Under the pieces are notes generated by a model that worked only from the letters and a program-made list of their open reading frames with translations, was not told the origin of the DNA and ran no database searches. Source: Tunturiibacter empetritectus (GTDB lineage: Bacteria > Acidobacteriota > Terriglobia > Terriglobales > Acidobacteriaceae). From it: 64,000 nucleotides of DNA. Of the stretch, positions 8,005 to 14,325 are shown piece by piece. The stretch's first letter is position 1; each line of letters opens with the position of its first letter. The position numbers and the translations under genes are program-made. The DNA lies in contig NZ_JACCCU010000003.1 of assembly GCF_013410875.1 (NCBI RefSeq), forward strand, positions 708,404 to 772,403. Direction: 5' to 3'.

Positions 8005-8205
8005 ATGGCTGTTGTTTGTCCTGAATGCGATAACCCGATTGTGGTTGACGTCGATGAGGTGGAAGAGGGAGAGACGGTGCAGTGCGATGAGTGCGGCGTC
8101 GATCTCGAGGTGGTTTCTGTGGATCCGCTGGAGCTGGCGGCTGTCGACGAGGCGGGTTATGACGATGAAGATGTGACGCATACCGACGAAGAGGAAGAGG
8201 AGTAA
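8005..8205 (+). CDS. LysW-like small zinc-ribbon protein
   Basis: 66 residues. CPECDNPI and CDECGVDLEVVS form a CxxC...CxxC zinc ribbon, and VDPLELA follows. This matches LysW, the amino-group carrier protein of lysine/arginine synthesis in Thermus and archaea, in which the alpha-amino group of a substrate is joined to the C-terminal Glu. Canonical LysW ends EDWGE; this protein instead ends in an acidic tail with five Glu residues. No lysX, lysZ, lysY or lysJ homologue is nearby. The start is well placed (GGAGG 7 bases upstream). Either this is an orphan carrier for a pathway elsewhere or the fold has been reused. The fold call is firm, the function open. Confidence 0.8.
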   Translation: MAVVCPECDNPIVVDVDEVEEGETVQCDECGVDLEVVSVDPLELAAVDEAGYDDEDVTHTDEEEEE

Positions 8206-8243
8206 CGGCTGATCTGGATGGGGATAGCCGTATACTGAAAACT

Positions 8244-8630
8244 ATGAAGCGTACCGGGTTCTTGCTCCGTTCGTCTGCTGGTAAAGTGATCCTCGCCTTT
8301 TGTTCGATGGTGGTTGTCGCGGGTGCTGTGCTGTCGGTCTATGCGGTGGCGGAGCAGCGGGGCCCTGTGCAGCGGGTTGTGCAGGGCAAGGTGATGGATA
8401 GCGGCGGGGCGATTGTGAAGGGTGCGGTGGTTTATCTGAAGGATGACCATAGCCTGACGGTGAAGAGCTACTTTTCCGATGACGAGGGCGGCTACCGGTT
8501 TGGGCAGCTGGCGCAGAATACCGACTATGAGATCTGGGCGGAGAGTAATGGGAAGAAGAGCGCCGTGAAGACGATCAGCTCGTTCGATAACAAGAATCAG
8601 TTTTTTATTGATTTGAAGATTGGGAAGTAG
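8244..8630 (+). CDS. Small exported protein with carboxypeptidase-regulatory-like beta domain
   Basis: 128 residues. An N-terminal hydrophobic stretch (KVILAFCSMVVVAGAVLSVYAVA, residues about 14-36) acts as signal peptide or anchor. It is followed by one beta-sandwich of the CarboxypepD_reg-like type: VVQGKVMDSGGAIVKGAVVYLKD, SDDEGGYRFGQL, and YEIWAESNGKKS. In Acidobacteria such domains often decorate envelope proteins, but standing alone its role is unknown. TATACT lies at 8231-8236 and the ATG at 8244, with no Shine-Dalgarno. This suggests a leaderless transcript, separate from the LysW-like gene 38 bp upstream. Repeat copy 4 follows the stop. Confidence 0.75.
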   Translation: MKRTGFLLRSSAGKVILAFCSMVVVAGAVLSVYAVAEQRGPVQRVVQGKVMDSGGAIVKGAVVYLKDDHSLTVKSYFSDDEGGYRFGQLAQNTDYEIWAESNGKKSAVKTISSFDNKNQFFIDLKIGK

Positions 8631-8662
8631 CTCGCCCTGGTCTCGTACAGATAAAAGATATG

Positions 8663-8770
8663 TCCTGCCGGACGGGCCTCCTGCGCGGAGTGCGGTCACT
8701 TCGTGACTTGTATACCTTGTCCTGGTTTGGTCGACATGCTTGGTCCTCCCTTTGGTCGGAAGGAGGACCT
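8663..8770. repeat. Dispersed modular palindromic repeat, copy 4 (short form)
   Basis: TCCTGCCGGACGGGCCTCC, then GGTCACTTCGTGACTTGTAT, then TGGTCCTCCC and TTTGGTCGG. The right arm of the long form is missing. It sits just downstream of the small exported protein gene and 22 bp from the stop of the opposing ferritin-like gene, so it may terminate both. Confidence 0.85.
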
Positions 8771-8791
8771 TGGGCTGGTTGCGGGAACGCG

Positions 8792-9271
8792 CTAGTCGGC
8801 GATGCCTGGGTTGGGTGGGTCTACGCCCAGGGCTGTGGCTAAGGCGATGAGGTGGTCCTGCTCCTGCATGAGGATCTCGCGGATGGACTCGCCGATGGCG
8901 AACTCGTTGAGCTCATCACACTGCCGGATGCGGCGGCGATAGTTTCGGATGGTCTCGGTCTCGTTTTCGAGGTCAAAGCGGAGCATGTCCTCGTTCTTTT
9001 CTGAGGTCTTTACAGGCTTCGGGGTGACGGAGGGCATGCCGCCGAGATAGTCGATGTGGTTGGCCAAGGCGATGGCGTGGGCAAGCTCTTCGGTGGCGTG
9101 GACCGCGAGCTCGTCGGCGATGTTCATGTACTGGGCGCCTTTGAGGACCTGCGAATAGTTCACGTAGGCGATGATGGCCTGATATTCGCGGGAGAGATCT
9201 TCGTTGAGGAGGTCGATTAGTTTTTCGCGGGTGATGGCGGTGGGTGTTGCGCTTGCTTTTTGGTCGGACAT
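8792..9271 (-). CDS. Ferritin-like (bacterioferritin/DPS-superfamily) protein
   Basis: 159 residues, all-helical, with the ferritin-like four-helix bundle outline. Candidate di-iron ligands are in SREYQAII (Glu), ATEELAHA (ExxH), LENETETIRNY (Glu) and EQDHLIAL (ExxH). The length and motif spacing resemble bacterioferritin-type or ferritin-like-domain proteins that oxidise and store iron or protect DNA from peroxide. No haem-binding Met is obvious. The ATG is preceded by GGAG at five bases. It stands alone, with galU the next gene upstream on the same strand after a 183-bp spacer. Confidence 0.85.
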   Translation of the reverse strand: MSDQKASATPTAITREKLIDLLNEDLSREYQAIIAYVNYSQVLKGAQYMNIADELAVHATEELAHAIALANHIDYLGGMPSVTPKPVKTSEKNEDMLRFDLENETETIRNYRRRIRQCDELNEFAIGESIREILMQEQDHLIALATALGVDPPNPGIAD

Positions 9272-9364
9272 GAATTCTCCAGTTGATTCTGCGGTAGTGG
9301 TCTCGCTTGTGAGATGCAGGAATGGAAGTGCACGTTGGGGCGGCGAGGGAACGAATCAGCTTTT

Positions 9365-9425
9365 GCTGCGTTAGCAGCTGCGACAGCAGATTCCTCCGCG
9401 TTGTTGCGGAATGACCAAGGAGCCG
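9365..9425. repeat. Short palindrome-type intergenic repeat
   Basis: GATTCCTCCGC and GCGGAATGACC flank a short centre and can pair. The 3' flank GGAATGAC resembles the GGATGACAG flank of the repeats at 14,177 and 20,466. No gene is visible in this spacer (9272-9454). Confidence 0.5.
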
Positions 9426-9454
9426 GATAAACAGCAATGCCAGCAAACGGGTAG

Positions 9455-10351
9455 CTAAACGGGAAAGGACTTTAGCCAAGTGCGGAAGGCGGGGCCGAGG
9501 TCTTTGTGTTTCAGGGCGTACTCTACGGTGGCGCGGAGGTAGCCTTGTTTGTCGCCGGCGTCGTGACGCTTGCCTTCGTAGACGAAGCCGTAGACTTTTT
9601 CGTGCTGGAGGAGCGCCTTGATGCCGTCGGTGAGTTGGAGTTCGCCGCCTGCGCCGGGGGTGATGTGCTCGAGCATGTCGAAGATGCGCGGGGTGAGAAT
9701 GTAACGGCCGATGATCGCATTCTGCGAGGGCGCGTCTTCGGGTTTGGGTTTTTCGACGAGATTTTTGACGGCGAGCAAGCGCGGGTTTTTGGGGTCGGGC
9801 GTGCAGTCGAGGCAGCCGTAGTTCTGGATGGCCGCGCCTTCGACGATCTCTGAGCCGAGGATGCTGGACATCTCTCCGTTCGCGGCTTGGGTTTCGTTGA
9901 ACGCTTCGACCATCTGCTTCATGCAGGGGGTGGTGGCGTCGACGAGGTCGTCGGGGAGGATGACGGCAAAGGGCTCGTTGCCGACGAGCTCTTTGGCCAT
10001 GAGGACGGCGTGTCCGAGGCCGAGGGGTTCGGGCTGACGGGTGTAGGTGATCTTGGCGAGCTTTGAGACCGAGCGGGCGACTTCGAGGAGGGCGGTTTTG
10101 TTCTTGGCGGCGAGGGAGGCTTCGAGCTCGGGGCTGGAGTCGAAGTGATCTTCCATGGTGGACTTGCCGCGGCCGGTGACGATGATGATCTCGGTGCAGC
10201 CGGCGGCTACGGCCTCTTCGACGCCGTACTGGATGAGCGGCTTGTCGACGAGACATAGCATCTCTTTGGGCATGGCTTTGGTGGCGGGAAGGAAGCGGGT
10301 GCCCATCCCTGCGGCAGGGAAGACGGCTTTGCGGATTTTTTGGGGAGTCAT
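9455..10351 (-). CDS. galU: UTP-glucose-1-phosphate uridylyltransferase
   Basis: It makes UDP-glucose from UTP and glucose-1-phosphate, feeding cell-envelope and exopolysaccharide synthesis. About 298 residues, the usual length for bacterial GalU. Signatures: KAVFPAAGMGTRFLPATKAMPKEML (nucleotide-binding loop and catalytic Arg/Lys region), KPLIQYGVEEAVAAG, EPLGLGHAVLMAKE, FAVILPDDLVD (metal-binding Asp), and LVEKPKPEDAPS. ATG 10349-10351 gives the conventional N-terminus. Upstream in-frame ATG and TTG codons (10361-10366) also exist, and no start has a clear Shine-Dalgarno. Confidence 0.95.
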   Translation of the reverse strand: MTPQKIRKAVFPAAGMGTRFLPATKAMPKEMLCLVDKPLIQYGVEEAVAAGCTEIIIVTGRGKSTMEDHFDSSPELEASLAAKNKTALLEVARSVSKLAKITYTRQPEPLGLGHAVLMAKELVGNEPFAVILPDDLVDATTPCMKQMVEAFNETQAANGEMSSILGSEIVEGAAIQNYGCLDCTPDPKNPRLLAVKNLVEKPKPEDAPSQNAIIGRYILTPRIFDMLEHITPGAGGELQLTDGIKALLQHEKVYGFVYEGKRHDAGDKQGYLRATVEYALKHKDLGPAFRTWLKSFPV

Positions 10352-10501
10352 GTTTGATGTCATCAATTTTGTTGGATGCAGGTTGACTTTGAAAATGCTA
10401 ACAGGGCTGGAGGAATGGTGGAATAGCCCGATCGGGTCGGGAAGAAAGTTGGATCTTTGAAATCAGTAGGGCAGCTTTTATGGGCGGTTGGGCTAAGGAG
10501 A

Positions 10502-10834
10502 CTATGCCGTAAGTGCGGGGTTGAGTTTGTACGATTTTTTTATCGGCTTGGCCCGCTGAATGCGCGATAGACGTTTGGGGGTGTGCATGGCTTCCCACAG
10601 ATCTGTCCGGCGCTGTGTGTTCAGCCAGAAGTCGGCGGAGTTGCCGAAGACACGCCCCAGGATCAAGGCAGTATCTGCGGTGATGGCGCGGCGGTTACGG
10701 CACAGCTCATTGATATGTTTCCGTGGCAGTCCCGCTTTTTCTGCTAACTCGATCTGAGTTATGTTGAGCGGTTCCATGAACTCTTCCGTCAACATCTCAC
10801 CTACTGTGACTGGCTTTCTTTTTGTGTTCAACAT
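10502..10834 (-). CDS. higA: HigA-family antitoxin (HTH, XRE/VapA type)
   Basis: 110 residues. MLNTKRKPVTVGEMLTEEF is the usual HigA opening. A helix-turn-helix follows (ITQIELAEKAGLPRKHINELCRNRRAITADTALILGRVFG), and the conserved FWLNTQRRTDLW comes after it. By family knowledge it neutralises HigB and binds the operon's operator. The gene lies 48 bp downstream of the toxin gene on the same strand, the classical toxin-first higBA order. The C-terminal tail (IQRAKPIKKSYKL) is basic. Confidence 0.92.
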   Translation of the reverse strand: MLNTKRKPVTVGEMLTEEFMEPLNITQIELAEKAGLPRKHINELCRNRRAITADTALILGRVFGNSADFWLNTQRRTDLWEAMHTPKRLSRIQRAKPIKKSYKLNPALTA

Positions 10835-10882
10835 AGAGGTTCTCCGATACCGGCTTCCAGATTCAAACTGACAGCATGATGT

Positions 10883-11173
10883 TCAGCGATAAGAATGATT
10901 GTCTAAGTAGACTTGAGCAGCTTTGCCGCCGCTCCATTGGAATACCAGCCGCCATTGATTGTTGACCCTGATTGAGTGCCAATCCTCCAATTTACCTTTC
11001 AACTTCTCGAAGTGGTTGCTGGGTGGGACGCGAAGGTCTGCGTCGCTGGTTGCATCGTCGAGCAACTGCAATTTGCGGAATAGCCTGTCTTCGAGGTCGG
11101 CAGGGATTCTCTTCGAACGAGTATCGTTTTCGAAGAAGTTCCTGAGCCAGGTTTCGCGCCAACTCGTAATCAT
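10883..11173 (-). CDS. higB: HigB-family toxin (RelE-superfamily mRNA interferase)
   Basis: 96 residues from the ATG at 11,171-11,173. It carries LRNFFENDTRSKRIPADLEDRLFRKLQLLDDATS followed by LRVPPSNHFEKLKG, LEDWHSIRVNNQWRLVFQW and YLDNHSYR. This is the HigB-1-like RelE/ParE fold, with the typical SIRVNNQWRL strand and C-terminal YLDNHSYR. By family it cleaves ribosome-bound mRNA. A slightly longer reading from a GTG-like codon upstream would overlap the operator, so the shorter start is preferred. Confidence 0.92.
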   Translation of the reverse strand: MITSWRETWLRNFFENDTRSKRIPADLEDRLFRKLQLLDDATSDADLRVPPSNHFEKLKGKLEDWHSIRVNNQWRLVFQWSGGKAAQVYLDNHSYR

Positions 11174-11180
11174 TGTACGG

Positions 11181-11205
11181 CACTGTACCACACAGCGGTA
11201 CAGTG
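11181..11205 (-). promoter_or_regulatory. Putative HigA operator upstream of higB
   Basis: CACTGTACC (11,181-11,189) and GGTACAGTG (11,197-11,205) are a perfect 9-bp inverted repeat around a 7-base centre. It lies 8 bases upstream of the higB ATG, where autorepression by HigA or the HigBA complex is expected by family knowledge. The half of the site nearest the next gene lies in the 37-bp gap before the DUF885 gene stop. Confidence 0.7.
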
Positions 11206-11210
11206 TCCTA

Positions 11211-13004
11211 TTACAGGACGGGGGAGTCGTCGTGGAGCATGGCTTTGCGGACGATTTTGATGGGAGCGAATCCCTGACGCATGAAGTTGTCGTGGAAGTC
11301 CTGGAGGTTGAAGGCTGTGCCTTGTTTTTTCATCATGTCGGCGCGGAGCTTCATGATTTGGAGCTTGCCGAGGGTGTAGTAGAGGTAGGTGGCGTCGGCG
11401 GTGCCGCGCTTGGTTTCGACGAGACCGACGGAGTGGGACTGATAGCCGTCGGTGACGAAGAAGTTGACGGCCTGGTCGATCGTCCACTGACCTCCGGGGG
11501 TGCCCAGGCCGGTGTGGAGCTTGATGGAGTTGACGAAGCGGGCGTCGCGGAGAAGGGCGTCCTGAATCTGGCCGAGGCGGATGAGTTTGGCTTCGCGCTC
11601 GTTCTGGGCGCCAGTGCCGGGTTGGCCGTACCCTTGGTCGAGCATCATCTGCTCGGTGTAGTGGGCCCAGCCTTCGATATTGGTGCTGGCGCCGAGGACC
11701 TTGCGAATGGTGGAGGGGAACTGCGGGGTCCAGAGGAACTGGATGTAGTGGCCGGGGTAGGCCTCGTGGACACTGGTGGAGATGATGGTGCCGACGTTGA
11801 ACTCGGACATGTGTTCGGCGATGTGTTCGGGAGTCCAGGTTTTTTCAGGCAGCGTTACGTTGAAGTAGGCCTTGGTGGAGTGGGTCTCGAAGGGGCCGGG
11901 CGGGTCCATGGAGGCCGAGGTGGTGGCGCGCTCGAAGGGCGGGGTCTCCTCTAAGGTGGGCTCGACCTTGGAGGGGATGGTGATGATGTGGTGGGTGTTG
12001 ATGAAGTCGATGAGGCTGGAGAAAGTGTCGTTGAAGGTGCTGAGGAGCTTGTCGGGTGCGGGGTGGATGGTGGCTAGTTCGGCGAGGACTTGTTGCGGAG
12101 TTTTGGTGGGGTCGACTTCTTTGGCTACGCGGGCGAACTCGGCCTGGTTTTTGTGCAGGTCGGCGTAGGCGATCTCGAGGAGGTGATCGAGGGGGATGTC
12201 GACCATCTCGTCGTAGCTGAGTTTTTTGGCGAAGGTGTCGGCGCCGAACTTGAAGTCGCCGTTGGAGCGGGGGAGGAGATCGGATTTGAGCCAGGCCTCG
12301 TAGGATTTGAGAGCTTCGATGACAGCGGCGTTCGATTTGGCGAAGGCGGCCTTGGTGTCGGGGTCGGTGGCATCAGTGAATGCGGAGGGGACGTCGTTCT
12401 GGAAGAAGCTTATGTCGCCGTCGAGTTGTTCCAGGGCTATTTCGGTGTAGATGTGCGGAGGGTTTTTGAGATTTTTGCGAGCTTCGAGGAGGACCTGCGG
12501 CATCTGGTTTTCGCGGGCTATGAGGGATTTGAGGCGTGTGTCGGCTGAGGCGTAGGGCCGCTCCATGATGACGAAAGCGGAGGCGGTGATGCCGGTGGAG
12601 TAGTTGTCGGGATTCTTCTCCCAGGGGCGGATGACCTCGAGGGTGAGGAGGGTGCTGCGGATGTTGTTGAGGAGGATGGCGCGGTCGCCGGCTACGGAAG
12701 CGTCGAGTGCGGAGGGGTCGATGGCTTCGACTTTCTTCTCGTAGGTGTGCAGAGCGGCGATTTGTTTCTGGATGTTGGCGGCGGAGTAGTCTTCGAGCTT
12801 GTCGTCGTACTGATGGAGGCCCGCGGAGGTGCCGGCGGTGGGGCCGAAGTGGAAGTAGACGTCGGAGAAGTACTGATCGGCGAGGTAGTTGAAGGTCTGG
12901 CCGCCGCCGTCGGCCGAGAGGTGCTGGGCGTGGGCGGGCCGCATGGGGAGGAGGGCGAGAGCGGCGACGAAGAGGGCTTTGGAGGCGAAGATGCGGCTGG
13001 TCAT
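11211..13004 (-). CDS. Exported DUF885 protein (putative metallopeptidase)
   Basis: 597 residues. A signal peptide is visible (KALFVAALALLPMRPAHAQ, residues about 8-27). The DUF885 core includes SVHEAYPGHYIQFLW, a HExxxGH-type motif, followed by EGWAHYTEQMMLDQGYG, the second block that carries a Glu in this family. These are the features that place DUF885 near the gluzincin-type peptidases, but activity is inferred from family only. The C-terminal part (QAVNFFVTDGYQS, YLYYTLGKLQIMKLR) is also family-typical. The cupin gene is only 14 bp upstream on the same strand, so the two are probably co-transcribed. Confidence 0.85.
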   Translation of the reverse strand: MTSRIFASKALFVAALALLPMRPAHAQHLSADGGGQTFNYLADQYFSDVYFHFGPTAGTSAGLHQYDDKLEDYSAANIQKQIAALHTYEKKVEAIDPSALDASVAGDRAILLNNIRSTLLTLEVIRPWEKNPDNYSTGITASAFVIMERPYASADTRLKSLIARENQMPQVLLEARKNLKNPPHIYTEIALEQLDGDISFFQNDVPSAFTDATDPDTKAAFAKSNAAVIEALKSYEAWLKSDLLPRSNGDFKFGADTFAKKLSYDEMVDIPLDHLLEIAYADLHKNQAEFARVAKEVDPTKTPQQVLAELATIHPAPDKLLSTFNDTFSSLIDFINTHHIITIPSKVEPTLEETPPFERATTSASMDPPGPFETHSTKAYFNVTLPEKTWTPEHIAEHMSEFNVGTIISTSVHEAYPGHYIQFLWTPQFPSTIRKVLGASTNIEGWAHYTEQMMLDQGYGQPGTGAQNEREAKLIRLGQIQDALLRDARFVNSIKLHTGLGTPGGQWTIDQAVNFFVTDGYQSHSVGLVETKRGTADATYLYYTLGKLQIMKLRADMMKKQGTAFNLQDFHDNFMRQGFAPIKIVRKAMLHDDSPVL

Positions 13005-13018
13005 GAGGTGCGACCAGT

Positions 13019-13492
13019 TTACGGCAGAGTGAGGATGAATGGGCCGTGATCCTGGACGGGCGGGGACGGGAGGCCCGCCGGGATGACGTCGTAGTGGGCC
13101 ATGACGCTGCCGATGTCGGCGAGATTGGGTGGGTCTTCGGCTTTGAGGATGCGGGAGAGCTCGTGGAAGTACTCGGGACCGAGGAGGCCGGGGGTGAGCA
13201 GGCAGATGATGCGGGCGGTTTGTTGCTGATCGTTGAGGTAGGAGTGTACGGTGCCGCGCGGAATGTAGAGATGCTGTCCGGGATGGAGGGTGATTTTGCG
13301 CTGGTCGACGATCCAGGTCGTGATGCCGTTCATCGCAAAGACCGTCTCTTCGGATTCGCGGTGAAGGTGGGGGATGTTGAGGTGAGCGTGAGGTGGGATG
13401 AGGAGCTCGAAGACGTCCGCGGCGCCCTGGGTCTCATGGCGGCTCTGAAGGAAGGTGATGGTGAGTTTACCGATCTGGATGGGCTGATGCAT
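13019..13492 (-). CDS. Cupin-domain protein
   Basis: 157 residues. The two cupin motifs are visible: PHLHRESEETVFAMNG (motif 1, His-His-Glu metal ligands) and PGQHLYIPRGTVHSYLN (motif 2, with the final His). This suggests a soluble metal-binding beta-barrel that could be a dioxygenase, isomerase or sensor; the substrate is not readable. It heads an apparent two-gene operon with the exported DUF885 protein. No strong Shine-Dalgarno is clear at the ATG (13,490-13,492). Confidence 0.88.
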   Translation of the reverse strand: MHQPIQIGKLTITFLQSRHETQGAADVFELLIPPHAHLNIPHLHRESEETVFAMNGITTWIVDQRKITLHPGQHLYIPRGTVHSYLNDQQQTARIICLLTPGLLGPEYFHELSRILKAEDPPNLADIGSVMAHYDVIPAGLPSPPVQDHGPFILTLP

Positions 13493-13601
13493 AAGACCCT
13501 TTCCCGTCTCGATACGAGGAGGACGGCTTCGGTGACTGCTTATTAGGACACCGAGTGGAGGAAAAGGTTACGGAGAGTAGTGAGGAGCTGCGTTCAGGGC
13601 G

Positions 13602-14081
13602 CTACGGTAGAGTGTATTCGAAGTCGTAGGAGTGTTTGCCGTCGACGATGTTGATGGACATTGCGCCGGCGAGGCCGATGAGCTGGCCGGTACCGGAGTC
13701 GGGGACCACGGTGACGCTGAGTGTGGGGGTGCCGCGCATCATGGTGCCGGTGTGCTGAAGGAAGAAGGTGCCGGTGTGGCCTTTGAGGGTGCCGGTGACG
13801 ATCTCGAGGGCGACGTAGCCTCCTGAAGAGCCTTTGGCTCCGGAGCCTACGGCGAGCATGGTGCCTTTGCTGGTGGCTTCAAGGTCGCCGTGGAAGTGCT
13901 TGTCGATGAGCATGCGGGCGATAGAGGGCGAGCCTGCTGTTGCGTCGGCGGGCTGCGGGGCTATCTTTACGTCGAAGGAGCCGGTGGCGTGTTGGGTGGC
14001 CTCGGCTGCTTTACTCGCCTGGGGATTGGCTCCAGGAGTTACGGTGAGGGCGAGGGTCAGGCACAAGAGGAGGGTCTTCAT
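13602..14081 (-). CDS. Exported DUF3224 protein
   Basis: 159 residues. A short signal peptide (KTLLLCLTLALTVTPGANPQA) precedes the DUF3224 domain: GSFDVKIAPQP, DLEATSKGTMLAVGSGAKGSSGGYVALEIVTGTL, FFLQHTGTMMRG, VVPDSGTGQLIGLAGAMSINI and KHSYDFEYTL. These are the family's usual blocks; it folds as a small lipocalin-like beta-barrel by analogy with related DUF3224 proteins. Most members lack a signal peptide, so an exported copy is slightly unusual. Function unknown. Confidence 0.88.
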   Translation of the reverse strand: MKTLLLCLTLALTVTPGANPQASKAAEATQHATGSFDVKIAPQPADATAGSPSIARMLIDKHFHGDLEATSKGTMLAVGSGAKGSSGGYVALEIVTGTLKGHTGTFFLQHTGTMMRGTPTLSVTVVPDSGTGQLIGLAGAMSINIVDGKHSYDFEYTLP

Positions 14082-14176
14082 GTTGCGGCCATCATCGGCT
14101 ATTGGTGTGAGTGAGTCAATGAGGTGTGGGGTGGCTTTGCGGCTGAAAGGTTCGCACGGTTGTGGCGCGCTGAGTG

Positions 14177-14287
14177 CTTCGGGATCCTTCGCTGCGCTCA
14201 GGATGACAGCAGAGACAGCAACAGCAACGGCAACGGCAACAGCAACGGCAAAGGCAAAGGCAAAGGCAAAGGCAAAGGCAAAGGCAC
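14177..14287. repeat. Intergenic palindrome followed by a hexanucleotide repeat tract
   Basis: GGATCCTTCGCTGCGCTCAG is followed by GATGACAG; then, from about 14,213, a tract of about twelve hexamers shifting from CAGCAA and CGGCAA to a run of AGGCAA. The same hexamer family makes up the 24-bp repeat at 3431. It lies between the DUF3224 gene start and the end of mfd. Confidence 0.85.
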
Positions 14288-14325
14288 AAACGGATCTTCG
14301 CGTGCTTAGAGGACGAGTGCGGAGA

